Part shown: one piece after another, positions 55,949 to 64,000 of the stretch
Layout of the letters: every line of letters begins with the position of its first letter
How positions within the stretch are numbered: position 1 is the first letter of the stretch
DNA from: Sphingomonas quercus
GTDB taxonomy: Bacteria; Pseudomonadota; Alphaproteobacteria; Sphingomonadales; Sphingomonadaceae
Length of the DNA: 64,000 bases
Assembly: GCF_018863195.1 (NCBI RefSeq)
Contig: NZ_JAHKRT010000006.1
Coordinates: 124,001 to 188,000 of the forward strand
Direction: 5' to 3'
Notes under the pieces: generated by a model
The model's input: only the letters and a program-made list of their open reading frames with translations
Databases searched by the model: none
What the model was told of the DNA's origin: nothing
Position numbers and translations under genes: made by a program

Positions 55949-58081
55949 ATGCGCCGTACGTTCCTGCTCTCCTCCTGCGCCATCCTGCTCGCCGCGATGC
56001 CCGCCACCGGCGCGCTCGCGGCGGATGACGCGGCAGCGGCCGCAGACGCGCCGGCCCAGGGCGATTTCCATGCCACGGCCCCGAACGAGATCATCGTCAC
56101 CGCCCCTTTCGCGCGGGATCGTCAGGATCTGCTTTCCGGCGTCGCGGTGGTGCAGGGCGCCGAGCTTACCCAGGCCACCCGCCCGACGATCGGCGAGACG
56201 CTGAGCCGTACCCCCGGCGTGTCGGCGACCTCGTTTGGTCCGAACGCCTCGCGGCCGGTGCTCCGCGGCCTGCAGGGCGAGCGCGTGCGGGTGCTGACCG
56301 ATGGCATCGGCTCGATCGACGTTTCCAACACCAGCGTCGATCACGCGGTGGTGGTCAATCCGCTGCTCGCCGAGCGTGTCGAGGTGCTGCGCGGGCCGGA
56401 ATCGCTGCTCTATGGTTCGTCGGCGATCGGCGGCGTCGTCAACGTCATCGACAAGCGCATCCCGCGTGCGGTGCCGAGCGAGCCCGTCCATATCGACGCC
56501 ATCGCCACCTATGGTTCGGCCGCCAATGAGCGCTCCGGCGGCGCGGCGGTGGACATGCCCGTCACCGACAAGATCGTCGTCCATGCCGACGCCAGCTACC
56601 TCAAGACCGGGGACCTCGAGATAGGCGGCCATGTCCTCTCGCCGAGCGCACGGGCGCAGGCGCTGGCCAATGCCGGCAAGGAGGATGACGACCAGGTCGC
56701 CGACGGCATCGACTTCGCCGCCAACGCCGCCCTGAAAGGCACGCTGCCCAATTCGGCGAGCAAGACATGGACAGTCGGCGCCGGCGCCGCGATCATCACC
56801 GACACCGGCAATTTCGGCCTCTCCTACAGCCATTATGACAGCCTCTACGGCGTGCCGATCCGCTTCGCCACCGCCCCGGGTCAGGAGCAGGAGGCGCCAC
56901 GCATCAGCCTCGTCCAGAATCGCTGGGACGGACGCGCCGAGGTGCAGACCGGCGGCGACATCCTCCAGACGATCCGCGCCCGCGTCGGCTACGCCACCTA
57001 TCGCCATTTCGAGCTGGAAGAGGACGGCTCGGTCGGCACCGCTTTCTACAACCAGGGCGCCGAGGGGCGGCTGGAGCTGGTGCAGGCCGATCACGGCGTG
57101 TGGAAGGGCGCCAGCGGCGTGCAATATTTCTCGCGCGACTTCGACGTGGTCGGCGACGAGGCGTTCCTGCCGGCGAACAGCACCGAGCAGCTTGGCCTGT
57201 TCACCTCCCAGCAGCTCGATTTCGGCGCGCTGAAAGTCGAGGGCGCGGCCCGTTTCGAGCATAGCAACGTGTCCGCATCGCCCCGGCCCGACCAGGATTT
57301 CTTCAAGGGCGAGCGCAGCTTCAACGCCTTCTCCTTCTCGGCCGGCGCCTCTTACGGCCTGAGCGGCACGTGGCGGCTCGGCGCGAACCTCATGCGCGCG
57401 GTGCGCGCGCCGTCCGCCGAGGAGCTGTTCGCCAATGGCCCGCATGCCGGCACCGAGGCGTTCGAGATCGGCAATCCCGATTTCAAGCTGGAGAAAAGCT
57501 GGGGGCTGGAGGCGGTGCTGCGCGGTGGCGGACCGGGTTACCACATCGAGCTGTCGGTCTATCACAACTGGTTCGACAACTATATTTTCGACACCCAGAC
57601 CGGCGCGATCGAGGACGGGCTCCCCGTCTATCAGTCGAAGCAGGGCAAGGTGCGCTTCTACGGTTTCGAGGCGCAGGGCAATGTCACCCTTGCCGAGTTC
57701 GGCTCGGTGAAGCTGGTGGCCGACGGGCTGGCCGATTACGTCCACGCCAATATCAGCGACGTCGGCCCGGTGCCGCGCATCCCGCCGCTGCGCGTGCTCG
57801 GCGGCGTCGCCTTGCAGGGCACCAAGCTCGACGCCCGCGCCGAGGTGGAATGGTCCGACAAGCAGGACCGCATTCAGGCCTTTGAGACGCCGACCGACAG
57901 CTTCACCGTCGTCAATGCCGAGCTCAACATCCGCCCCTGGGGGGCGGAGCGGCCTCTGTCCTTCGCGCTGTCGGCGAACAACATCTTCGACGTGGTGGCC
58001 CGCCGCCACGCCTCCTTCCTCAAGGACTTCGCGCCTTTGGCCGGCCGCGACCTCCGCATTACGGCCAGGGCGGCGTTCTGA
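55949..58081 (+). CDS. TonB-dependent outer-membrane receptor, ZnuD type
   Basis: A 710-residue receptor with signal peptide MRRTFLLSSCAILLAAMPATGALA. The plug has NEIIVTAPFARDRQDLLSGVAVVQGAELTQATRPTIGETLSRTPGVSATSFGPNASRPVLRGLQGERVRVLTDGIGSIDVSNTSVDHAV, characteristic of ZnuD. VRGPESLLYGSSAIGGVVNVID follows. The barrel ends HASFLKDFAPLAGRDLRITARAAF, the ZnuD ending. ATG 55949 has AAGGGG upstream. It would take up zinc, or another metal. It lies next to the cobalamin genes, convergent with cobU. Confidence 0.8.
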   Translation: MRRTFLLSSCAILLAAMPATGALAADDAAAAADAPAQGDFHATAPNEIIVTAPFARDRQDLLSGVAVVQGAELTQATRPTIGETLSRTPGVSATSFGPNASRPVLRGLQGERVRVLTDGIGSIDVSNTSVDHAVVVNPLLAERVEVLRGPESLLYGSSAIGGVVNVIDKRIPRAVPSEPVHIDAIATYGSAANERSGGAAVDMPVTDKIVVHADASYLKTGDLEIGGHVLSPSARAQALANAGKEDDDQVADGIDFAANAALKGTLPNSASKTWTVGAGAAIITDTGNFGLSYSHYDSLYGVPIRFATAPGQEQEAPRISLVQNRWDGRAEVQTGGDILQTIRARVGYATYRHFELEEDGSVGTAFYNQGAEGRLELVQADHGVWKGASGVQYFSRDFDVVGDEAFLPANSTEQLGLFTSQQLDFGALKVEGAARFEHSNVSASPRPDQDFFKGERSFNAFSFSAGASYGLSGTWRLGANLMRAVRAPSAEELFANGPHAGTEAFEIGNPDFKLEKSWGLEAVLRGGGPGYHIELSVYHNWFDNYIFDTQTGAIEDGLPVYQSKQGKVRFYGFEAQGNVTLAEFGSVKLVADGLADYVHANISDVGPVPRIPPLRVLGGVALQGTKLDARAEVEWSDKQDRIQAFETPTDSFTVVNAELNIRPWGAERPLSFALSANNIFDVVARRHASFLKDFAPLAGRDLRITARAAF

Positions 58082-58124
58082 GACAGGGTGGCGGCTCCCG
58101 CGACAGGTGACTCCTGAGACCAGG

Positions 58125-58670
58125 TCAGGGTGACGGGTTCGTCCCGGGAAGGATCTGCCCTTTCAGCACCAGCGGCAGGCCGGCGGCGACGAACGTCACC
58201 TGATCGGCCGCCGCCGCGATCCGCTGGTTCATCGCGCCCGCGATGTCGCGGAACCGGCGGGCAAGCGCATTGTCCGGGACGATGCCGAGCCCCACCTCGT
58301 TGGCGACGAGGATCAGCGGCCGGCCGAGAGCCGCGCCGGCCGCCAGCAACGCCGCCGTCGCCTGATCCGCGTTGTGCTCGGCGAGCAGCAGGTTGCTCGC
58401 CCATAAGGTCAGGCAGTCGACCAGCACCGCTCCCTCGCCCTGCCCCCGGCAGCCGTCGAGCGCGGCGGCGAGGTCCAGCGGCGCCTCGATCGTCGTCCAG
58501 CGCGCGCCGCGGTCGGCGCGATGGCGGAGGATGCGCCCGGCCATCTCCCCGTCCAGCGCCTGCGCGGTGGCGACATAGACCGGATCGCCGGGCTCGGTCT
58601 CGGCCAGCGCCTGCGCATACCGGCTTTTTCCGGAGCGGGCGCCCCCGAGGATAAGATGGATATACGTCAT
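58125..58670 (-). CDS. cobU: Adenosylcobinamide kinase / guanylyltransferase
   Basis: A 181-residue enzyme that phosphorylates adenosylcobinamide and attaches GMP. P-loop GGARSGKS lies at 9-16, the GMP-binding His50 sits in RILRHRADR, and VLVDCLTLWASNLL and ILVANEVGLGIVPDNALARRFRDIAGAMNQRIA follow. All key residues are present. Divergent from the cobD-cbiB-cobQ operon, the two starts 83 bp apart. Confidence 0.95.
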   Translation of the reverse strand: MTYIHLILGGARSGKSRYAQALAETEPGDPVYVATAQALDGEMAGRILRHRADRGARWTTIEAPLDLAAALDGCRGQGEGAVLVDCLTLWASNLLLAEHNADQATAALLAAGAALGRPLILVANEVGLGIVPDNALARRFRDIAGAMNQRIAAAADQVTFVAAGLPLVLKGQILPGTNPSP

Positions 58671-58753
58671 GCCGTCGCTTTCCGGGGTTGCCGTGCGCGC
58701 GCTGATTGGCGAACGAGGGGCCTCCGGATCAAGCGTAAAGGGACGGACGGGCC

Positions 58754-59773
58754 GTGGACGGGCAGATTGGAACGGCGCCGATGGCGTCCGAGTGGATGAT
58801 GCATGGCGGGCGCCTGGACCTTGCGAAGCTGCGTTTCCCCGACGCGCCGCAGCCCTGGCTGGATCTGTCGACGGGCATCAATCCGCTACGCTGGCCGGTG
58901 CCGGAGGGTCTGGCGACAGCCGATCTCGGCCCGCTCCCCGCCCCGTCGGCGCTGGCCGCGCTCGAGCGCGCGGCCGCCGGCGCCTTCGCCACCGATGCGG
59001 CGGTAACGGCGCTGCCGGGCTCCGAAATCGGCATCCGCATGTTGCAGGCGATCGGCTTTCCCGGGCCGCATCGCCATGTCGGCCCCGGCTATGCCAGCCA
59101 CGCGGCCGCGTTCCACGACAGCCGCCGGATCCCGGTGACGGATATCGACGCGGCAGCGGCCGGCGGCGGGACCATCATCGTCGCCAATCCATCCAATCCC
59201 GAGGGCCACCGGGTGGACCCGGAGCATCTGCTTGCCGTCGCCCGGCGCCTCAAGCGGCGCGGCGGCTGGCTGATCGTCGACGAGGCCTTTGCCGACACGC
59301 TCCCCGAAGCGAGCGTGCTGCCCTATCGCACCGCCGAGGATCCGGTGCTGGTGTTCCGCTCCTTCGGCAAATTCTTCGGGCTGGCGGGCATCCGCCTCGG
59401 CTTCGCGGTCGGGCCGGAGCCGATGATCGAGCGCATTCGCGCGCGGCTGGGCAGCTGGCCGGTGTCCAGCCTCGCCATCGAAGTGGGTCGCGCCGCCTAT
59501 GCGGATGCGGGCTGGATCGCCGCCACCCGTGCCCATCTCCATGATGAAGCGGCGGCGCTGGACAACGTGCTGACAGCGGCCGGCCACACGCCCCGCGGCG
59601 CATGCCCACTGTTCCGGCTGATCGAAACCGAGGATGCGCATGGCCTGTTCTTGCGCCTCGCGCGTGCCGGCATCCTCACCCGGCCGTTCGACACGGCGCC
59701 GCGCTGGCTGCGTCTCGGGCTTCCCGGCGGCGCAGGGCTCGCGCGGCTGGAGCGTGCGCTGGCGGATGGCTGA
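58754..59773 (+). CDS. cobD: Threonine-phosphate decarboxylase (CobD/CobC), PLP enzyme
   Basis: A 339-residue class I/II aminotransferase-fold enzyme that makes (R)-1-amino-2-propanol phosphate, the side arm of cobinamide. HGGRLDLAKLRFPDAPQPWLDLSTGINPLRWPVP is the family start. GWLIVDEAFADTLPE binds PLP and Lys206 in RSFGKFFGLAGIRLGF is the Schiff-base lysine. Starts at 58781 or 58796 are also possible. Overlaps cbiB by 8 bp. Gene naming differs between species (cobC in Pseudomonas). Confidence 0.9.
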   Translation: MDGQIGTAPMASEWMMHGGRLDLAKLRFPDAPQPWLDLSTGINPLRWPVPEGLATADLGPLPAPSALAALERAAAGAFATDAAVTALPGSEIGIRMLQAIGFPGPHRHVGPGYASHAAAFHDSRRIPVTDIDAAAAGGGTIIVANPSNPEGHRVDPEHLLAVARRLKRRGGWLIVDEAFADTLPEASVLPYRTAEDPVLVFRSFGKFFGLAGIRLGFAVGPEPMIERIRARLGSWPVSSLAIEVGRAAYADAGWIAATRAHLHDEAAALDNVLTAAGHTPRGACPLFRLIETEDAHGLFLRLARAGILTRPFDTAPRWLRLGLPGGAGLARLERALADG

Positions 59774-60704
59774 ACCCATGGCGCTGGCGGCGCTGGCGAT
59801 CGACGCCGCCCTCGGCTGGCCGCCAGCCCTCTATGCACGGATCGGCCACCCCGTCGGCCTGTTCGCGCGGGTGATCGGCTGGGGCGAGCGCCGATGGAAC
59901 CGGGCGGACCTGCCGGATCGCGCGCGGCGGTTGCGCGGTATCGCCACGCTGGCGCTGGCCGCCGGCATCGCCGCGGCCGGCGGCTGGGCGATCGAGGCGA
60001 TTTGCCGCGCGCTGCTCGGCGGCCATGCGTGGCTCGGCATCGCGTTTGCCGCGGCGCCCGGCCTCGCCCAGCGCAGCCTGTACGATCATGTCCTGCCGGT
60101 CTCGCGCGCGCTGGCGGCGGGCGATCTCTCTGCGGCACGCGCGGCGGTGGGCCGGATCGTCGGCCGCGACACCGCCGCGCTGGACGAGGCGGGTGTCGCC
60201 CGCGCCGCGATCGAAAGCCTCGCGGAAAGTTTTTGCGACGGCATTGCCGCGCCGCTGTTCTGGCTGCTGCTGCTCGGCCTGCCCGGCCTGTGGGCCTATA
60301 AGGCGATCAACACCGCCGACAGCCTGATCGGCCATTACGAGCCGCGCTGGCGCGCCTTCGGCTGGGCGGCGGCACGCACCGACGACGTCGCCAATTTCGT
60401 TCCGGCGCGCATCGCGGGCGCGACGATCTGCCTTGCCGGCCGGGGCGGGTGGCGGATCATGGCCCGCGATGCCGGCAACCATACCTCGCCCAATGCCGGC
60501 TGGCCGGAAGCGGCGATGGCGGGCGCCCTCGGGCTCAGCCTCGGTGGACCGGCGGCCTATGACGGCGCGGTGCTGGACAAGCCACGGATCGGCGACGGCT
60601 GCCGGCAGGCCGGCGCCGCCGACATCACCCGGGCGCTGCGTGTCTACCGGCGCTCGTGCCTGACGCTCTGGCTGGTGGCGGGAGGCATGGCGTGGGCGCT
60701 CTGA
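59766..60704 (+). CDS. cbiB: Adenosylcobinamide-phosphate synthase CbiB
   Basis: A 312-residue membrane enzyme that joins aminopropanol phosphate to adenosylcobyric acid. Motifs [93 protein letters not shown] and [22 protein letters not shown] are family-specific. It overlaps the cobD stop and ends inside the cobQ start region, so the three genes are coupled. Confidence 0.95.
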   Translation: MAEPMALAALAIDAALGWPPALYARIGHPVGLFARVIGWGERRWNRADLPDRARRLRGIATLALAAGIAAAGGWAIEAICRALLGGHAWLGIAFAAAPGLAQRSLYDHVLPVSRALAAGDLSAARAAVGRIVGRDTAALDEAGVARAAIESLAESFCDGIAAPLFWLLLLGLPGLWAYKAINTADSLIGHYEPRWRAFGWAAARTDDVANFVPARIAGATICLAGRGGWRIMARDAGNHTSPNAGWPEAAMAGALGLSLGGPAAYDGAVLDKPRIGDGCRQAGAADITRALRVYRRSCLTLWLVAGGMAWAL

Positions 60705-62137
60705 TGCTGCAGGGCACGGGCTCGGACGTCGGCAAGTCGGTGCTGGTTGCCGGCCTGTGCCGGGCGCTCGCCAATCGCGGGCTGACGGTGCGCCCGTTCA
60801 AGCCGCAGAACATGTCCAACAACGCCGCCGTCACCGACGATGGTGGCGAGATCGGTCGCGCCCAGGCGACGCAGGCCATCGCCTGCCGCGCGCGGCCGAG
60901 CGTCGACATGAACCCGGTGTTGTTGAAGCCGCAGGCGGACCGCACGTCGCAGCTCATCGTCCACGGCCGGATGCGCGGCACGCTCACCACCGGCAATTGG
61001 CGGCAGGCGCGTGAGCCGCTGTTGCCCGAGGTGCTGGCGAGCTTCCGGCGACTGCAGGACCAGGCCGACATCGTCGTCGTCGAGGGCGCCGGCTCGCCCG
61101 CCGAGATCAACCTGCGCGGCGGCGATATCGCCAATATGGGCTTTGCGCGCGCAGCCGGCGTGCCGGTTGTGCTGGTCGGCGATATCGACCGCGGCGGGGT
61201 CATCGCCGCGATCATCGGCACGCGCGCGGTGATCGATGCCGATGATGCGGCGATGATCCGCGGCTTCCTGATCAACAAGTTCCGGGGCGATCCGGCGCTG
61301 TTCGCCGACGGCTATCGCGCCATCGAGGCGCGGGCCGGCTGGCGCGGTTTCGGCGTGGTGCCCTGGATCGCCGAGGCGGCGGGGCTGCCGAGCGAGGACG
61401 CGGTGGTGCTTGAACGGCACGCCCCGCAGGCGCAGGCGCGGCTGGTCGTCGCCTGCCCGATCACGCCGCGCATCTCCAATTTCGACGATCTCGATCCGTT
61501 GAAGCTGGAGCCCGGCGTGGAGGTGATGATGATCCCACCCGGCCGGGCGATCCCGGCCGAAGCGGCGCTGATCCTGCTCGCCGGCTCCAAATCGACGATC
61601 GCCGACCTCGCCTTCGTGCGCGCGCAGGGCTGGGACATCGACATCAAGGCCCATGTCCGACGGGGTCGTCCGGTGCTCGGCCTGTGCGGCGGCTATCAGA
61701 TGCTCGGCCGGCGCATCGCCGATCCGCACGGCATCGAGGGGCCGGCCGGCAGCGTCGACGGGCTCGGCCTGCTCGACGTGGAGACGGTGCTGACCGGGGA
61801 CAAGGCCTTGCGGCAGGTGACCGGCGAGGCGCGGGGCGCGCGCTTTGCCGGCTATGAGATGCACGTCGGGGAGACTAGCGGGCCCGACACCGCACGGCCG
61901 CTGGCCCGCTTCGAAGATGGCCGGCCAGATGGCGCGGCGCGCGCCGACGGGCTGGTCGCCGGCTGCTATGTCCACGGACTGTTCGGAATGGCGGAGCAGC
62001 GCGCGGCGTGGCTCGGCGTGGCCAGCAGCGGGCCGGATCACGCGCTTGCCGTCGACGCGGCGCTCAACGCGATCGCCGCCACTCTGGAGGCGCATGTCGA
62101 TATCGACGGGCTGATCCGCCTCTCAGAACAGCAGTAG
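60692..62137 (+). CDS. cobQ: Cobyric acid synthase CobQ
   Basis: A 481-residue amidotransferase. [23 protein letters not shown] carries the P-loop. [35 protein letters not shown] and [33 protein letters not shown] follow. The C-terminal glutaminase has [15 protein letters not shown] with the nucleophile Cys and a C-terminal VHGLFG His. GTG 60692 is chosen (GGAGG six bases upstream); ATG 60704 is an alternative. It overlaps the convergent cobS by 15 bp. Confidence 0.95.
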   Translation: MGALMLQGTGSDVGKSVLVAGLCRALANRGLTVRPFKPQNMSNNAAVTDDGGEIGRAQATQAIACRARPSVDMNPVLLKPQADRTSQLIVHGRMRGTLTTGNWRQAREPLLPEVLASFRRLQDQADIVVVEGAGSPAEINLRGGDIANMGFARAAGVPVVLVGDIDRGGVIAAIIGTRAVIDADDAAMIRGFLINKFRGDPALFADGYRAIEARAGWRGFGVVPWIAEAAGLPSEDAVVLERHAPQAQARLVVACPITPRISNFDDLDPLKLEPGVEVMMIPPGRAIPAEAALILLAGSKSTIADLAFVRAQGWDIDIKAHVRRGRPVLGLCGGYQMLGRRIADPHGIEGPAGSVDGLGLLDVETVLTGDKALRQVTGEARGARFAGYEMHVGETSGPDTARPLARFEDGRPDGAARADGLVAGCYVHGLFGMAEQRAAWLGVASSGPDHALAVDAALNAIAATLEAHVDIDGLIRLSEQQ

Positions 62138-62821
62138 CGCCGCCAGCAGACCGGTCTCGACCAGTTCGATCCCGGCGCCGTGGCAGTCGCCGGTGATGCC
62201 GCCCACCCGCCAGCGGAGCCAGAGCGCCCAGCCCGGAATCAGCAGAAACGCCACCGCCAGCCCCGGCGCGACGATCGCCGCGCCCGCCGCCGCTAGCGCC
62301 CAGACACCGACATCGCGCCAGCGCGCCGCCTGCGCGATCGTCGCCCCCAGTCCCGGCTTGAGCGGCAGCAGCAGCCTCGCCCAGACCAACGGCCCGATCC
62401 GCGCCGCGAACGGCACCAGCAGCACGCGCCAATCACCGCCAAGGCCGTGGAGCAGCACCAGCTTGGCGATGAGCTGCAACGCGATCGCCGTCACCGCGAA
62501 GCTGCCGGCATGCGGATCCGCCATCACCGCGAGCATCCGATCCCGGTCGCGATGCGCGGCGCCCAGCCCGTCGGCGAGGTCGGCAAGCCCGTCGAGGTGG
62601 AGCGCGCCTGTCACCAGCACCCACGCCGCCAGCCCGGCGAGCGCGCCGACCCACGCATCGGCGAGCCCTCCGGCGCGGGCCGCCGCAATTACGATCGCAC
62701 CGACGACCAGCCCCGCCAGCGGATAGAGGCGCAGCGCCGCGGCGAACTCCGCATCGTCCGCCACCACGCGCGGCATCGGCAGCCGCGTCAGGAATGCGAC
62801 CGCGAGGATCAGCCGGCGCAC
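62123..62821 (-). CDS. cobS: Adenosylcobinamide-GDP ribazoletransferase CobS
   Basis: A 232-residue membrane enzyme joining adenosylcobinamide-GDP and alpha-ribazole phosphate. [13 protein letters not shown] opens the family. The catalytic region [38 protein letters not shown] is intact. About six membrane helices follow, and [16 protein letters not shown] is near the end. It starts with GTG at 62821, overlapping cobC by 13 bp, so it is coupled to it. Confidence 0.94.
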   Translation of the reverse strand: MRRLILAVAFLTRLPMPRVVADDAEFAAALRLYPLAGLVVGAIVIAAARAGGLADAWVGALAGLAAWVLVTGALHLDGLADLADGLGAAHRDRDRMLAVMADPHAGSFAVTAIALQLIAKLVLLHGLGGDWRVLLVPFAARIGPLVWARLLLPLKPGLGATIAQAARWRDVGVWALAAAGAAIVAPGLAVAFLLIPGWALWLRWRVGGITGDCHGAGIELVETGLLAALLLF

Positions 62822-63369
62822 GGGCGCAGCGCGATGATCTGCGCCGGGCTGCCCGGCCACAGGCGCAGGCTGATCACCGCCCCGCATGGCAGATCGAAGG
62901 CGCGCGCCTGCTCCAGCCCGAAGCCGGTCAGGTGCATCAACGCCGCCCGCATCGCCCCGCCATGGGTGACGATCAGCAGCGGGCCGCCGGGCCTGTCGGC
63001 CAGCGCCGCGGCGATACGGGCGGTCAGCGACGACCAGCGTTCCCCGCCGGGCGGCGGGCAGGCGTCGGGGTCGGCCCAGAAGCGGGCCAGCGCGCCGGCG
63101 TCCACCTCGGCGGCGCCAAGCCCCTCCCACGCGCCGAAATCAAGCTCGCGCCAGCGCGGATCGACCCGCACGGCAATGCCCTGCGCCCGGCCGATCGCGT
63201 CGGCACAAGCCTTGGCCCGGACCAGGTCGGAGGTGAGGATATGATCGAAGGCAAGCCCCGCCGCCTGCGCCACGCAGTCGGAAATACCCTCGGGCGTGGC
63301 CGGCCAGTCCGTCCGCCCCAGCATGCGGCCCGGCCGCGCTGTCGGCCCGTGGCGCATCAGGTGGATCAT
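62809..63369 (-). CDS. cobC: Alpha-ribazole phosphatase CobC (phosphoglycerate mutase-like)
   Basis: A 186-residue histidine phosphatase with the RHG motif (LMRHGPTARPGRMLGRTDWP, His7 catalytic), a middle ELDFGAWEGLG and the second His in LLIVTHGGAMRAAL. It removes the phosphate from alpha-ribazole phosphate or adenosylcobalamin phosphate. It lies between cobT and cobS with short overlaps. Confidence 0.9.
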   Translation of the reverse strand: MIHLMRHGPTARPGRMLGRTDWPATPEGISDCVAQAAGLAFDHILTSDLVRAKACADAIGRAQGIAVRVDPRWRELDFGAWEGLGAAEVDAGALARFWADPDACPPPGGERWSSLTARIAAALADRPGGPLLIVTHGGAMRAALMHLTGFGLEQARAFDLPCGAVISLRLWPGSPAQIIALRPCAG

Positions 63370-64000
63370 CAGCCGGCTGTCACTCCCGCTTCGGCGAAGG
63401 TCGCCATCTGCGCATGCGCGGCCAGCGCCGAGCGGACGATCTGCGCCGCCACCGCCGCCCCGCTGCCCTCGCCAAGCCGCATGTCGAGCCGAAGCAGCGG
63501 CGCGAGGCCGAGCCGCGCGAGCAGCCGGCCATGCCCGGGCTCGGCCGAGCAATGGCCGGCGAGGCAATGCCCCGTGATCGCCGGGCGGGCCGCGGCCAAT
63601 GGCGCGACGCCGGCGCAACTGATGAACCCGTCGAGCAGCACCGGCACGCGCATCAGCCGCGCCGTCACCACCGCGCCGGCGATGGCCGCGATCTCACGTC
63701 CGCCGAGCCGGCGCAGCGTCTCGACCGGGGTGACGGCCGCGTCGGCGTGGGCGGCGAGGCCGGCTGCCACCACCGCCGCCTTGCGCGTCACCCCCTCCGC
63801 GTCGAGCCCGGTGCCGGGGCCTGTCCAGTCCGTCGCGGTGCCGCCGAAACTCCGTGCGCAGAGCGCCGCGGCGGCGGTGGAATTGCCAATGCCCATCTCG
63901 CCGAGGACGAGCAGGTCCATGCCCTCCGCCACGATCGCCGCGCCGCTGTTGAGCGCGGAGAGCAGCTCTTCAGCGGTCATCGCTGGTGCCACGGTGAAGT
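63369..64000 (-). CDS. cobT: Nicotinate-nucleotide:dimethylbenzimidazole phosphoribosyltransferase CobT, N-terminus outside the window
   Basis: About 210 residues of a normal 340 are visible. The frame stays open to the right edge. LLVLGEMGIGNSTAAAALCARSFG, TDWTGPGTGLDAEGVTRKAAVVAAGL and GFISCAGVAPLAAARPAITGHCLAGHCSAEPGH are CobT motifs, and RLDMRLGEGSGAAVAAQIV contains the catalytic Glu. It activates dimethylbenzimidazole as alpha-ribazole phosphate. Its stop overlaps the cobC start by one base. Confidence 0.95.
   Translation of the reverse strand, partial: FTVAPAMTAEELLSALNSGAAIVAEGMDLLVLGEMGIGNSTAAAALCARSFGGTATDWTGPGTGLDAEGVTRKAAVVAAGLAAHADAAVTPVETLRRLGGREIAAIAGAVVTARLMRVPVLLDGFISCAGVAPLAAARPAITGHCLAGHCSAEPGHGRLLARLGLAPLLRLDMRLGEGSGAAVAAQIVRSALAAHAQMATFAEAGVTAG

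Noticed and set aside
1-64000. CRISPR arrays, insertion sequences, prophage or integrase genes
   Set aside because: No regularly spaced repeats, transposase or integrase motifs were found on either strand.

Overview
The window is GC-rich, gene-dense chromosomal DNA from an alphaproteobacterium, most likely a sphingomonad. The evidence is the FlaF/FlbT pair, a FlbD-type regulator, an RpoH-like sigma factor inside the flagellar locus, DUF6468 and MotE beside fliM, an UrcA-family protein, a ZnuD-type TonB-dependent receptor and an alphaproteobacterial CheA architecture. The assignment is by protein-family resemblance from reading alone; no database search was run.

Layout. Positions 1-7526 hold ordinary genes: an exported protein cut by the window edge, a GNAT acetyltransferase, rpmA-rplU, hspQ, tRNA-Ser(CGA), a polytopic membrane protein, an UrcA protein divergent from a LysR regulator, MarR and XRE-cupin regulators, and a TonB-like protein. 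Positions 7635-55631 are a continuous flagellar/motility island of about 48 kb. In order it holds: motA-STAS-cheY-split cheA-cheY-motB-fliL-like; flaF; a sigma factor; flbT-fliI-fliJ-muramidase; flgE-flgK-flgL; a TM protein + TPR protein operon; fliL-fliM-DUF6468-motE; flgF-flgG-flgA-flgH; a putative flagellin/surface-modification block (two methyltransferase fusions, kdsA, kdsD, a TPR protein, a HAD-type protein); two tandem flagellins; flgD, fliK; fliF-fliN-flbD-like-flhA; fliG-fliH; a large FlaEY-like protein; flgB. Positions 55949-58081 encode a ZnuD-type receptor, and 58125-64000 encode late cobalamin assembly (cobU; cobD-cbiB-cobQ; cobS-cobC-cobT).

How it works together. The island encodes most of the hook-basal body, export ATPase, switch, stator and filament. 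No fliE, fliP/Q/R, flhB, flgC, flgI, fliD or fliS is visible, so at least one more locus must exist elsewhere. Two regulatory sequence families recur. A CTATAA box lies on the minus strand upstream of ten minus-strand operons, including three in the modification block. A GGCAA-N3-TTGCC dyad lies at six intergenic or operon-end regions (eight copies). The dyad resembles the FlbD (ftr) site of Caulobacter. The only FlbD-like protein here has lost its whole AAA+ domain, and the dyads sit near sigma-70-type -10 boxes with no correctly spaced sigma-54 element seen. This suggests a FlbD/ftr circuit moved to a sigma-54-independent mechanism. The two flagellin mRNAs carry a conserved leader hairpin with compensatory stem changes, a plausible FlbT target. 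The chemotaxis operon encodes a CheA reduced to its HPt/P2-like part and a separate P5 part, with no kinase domain.
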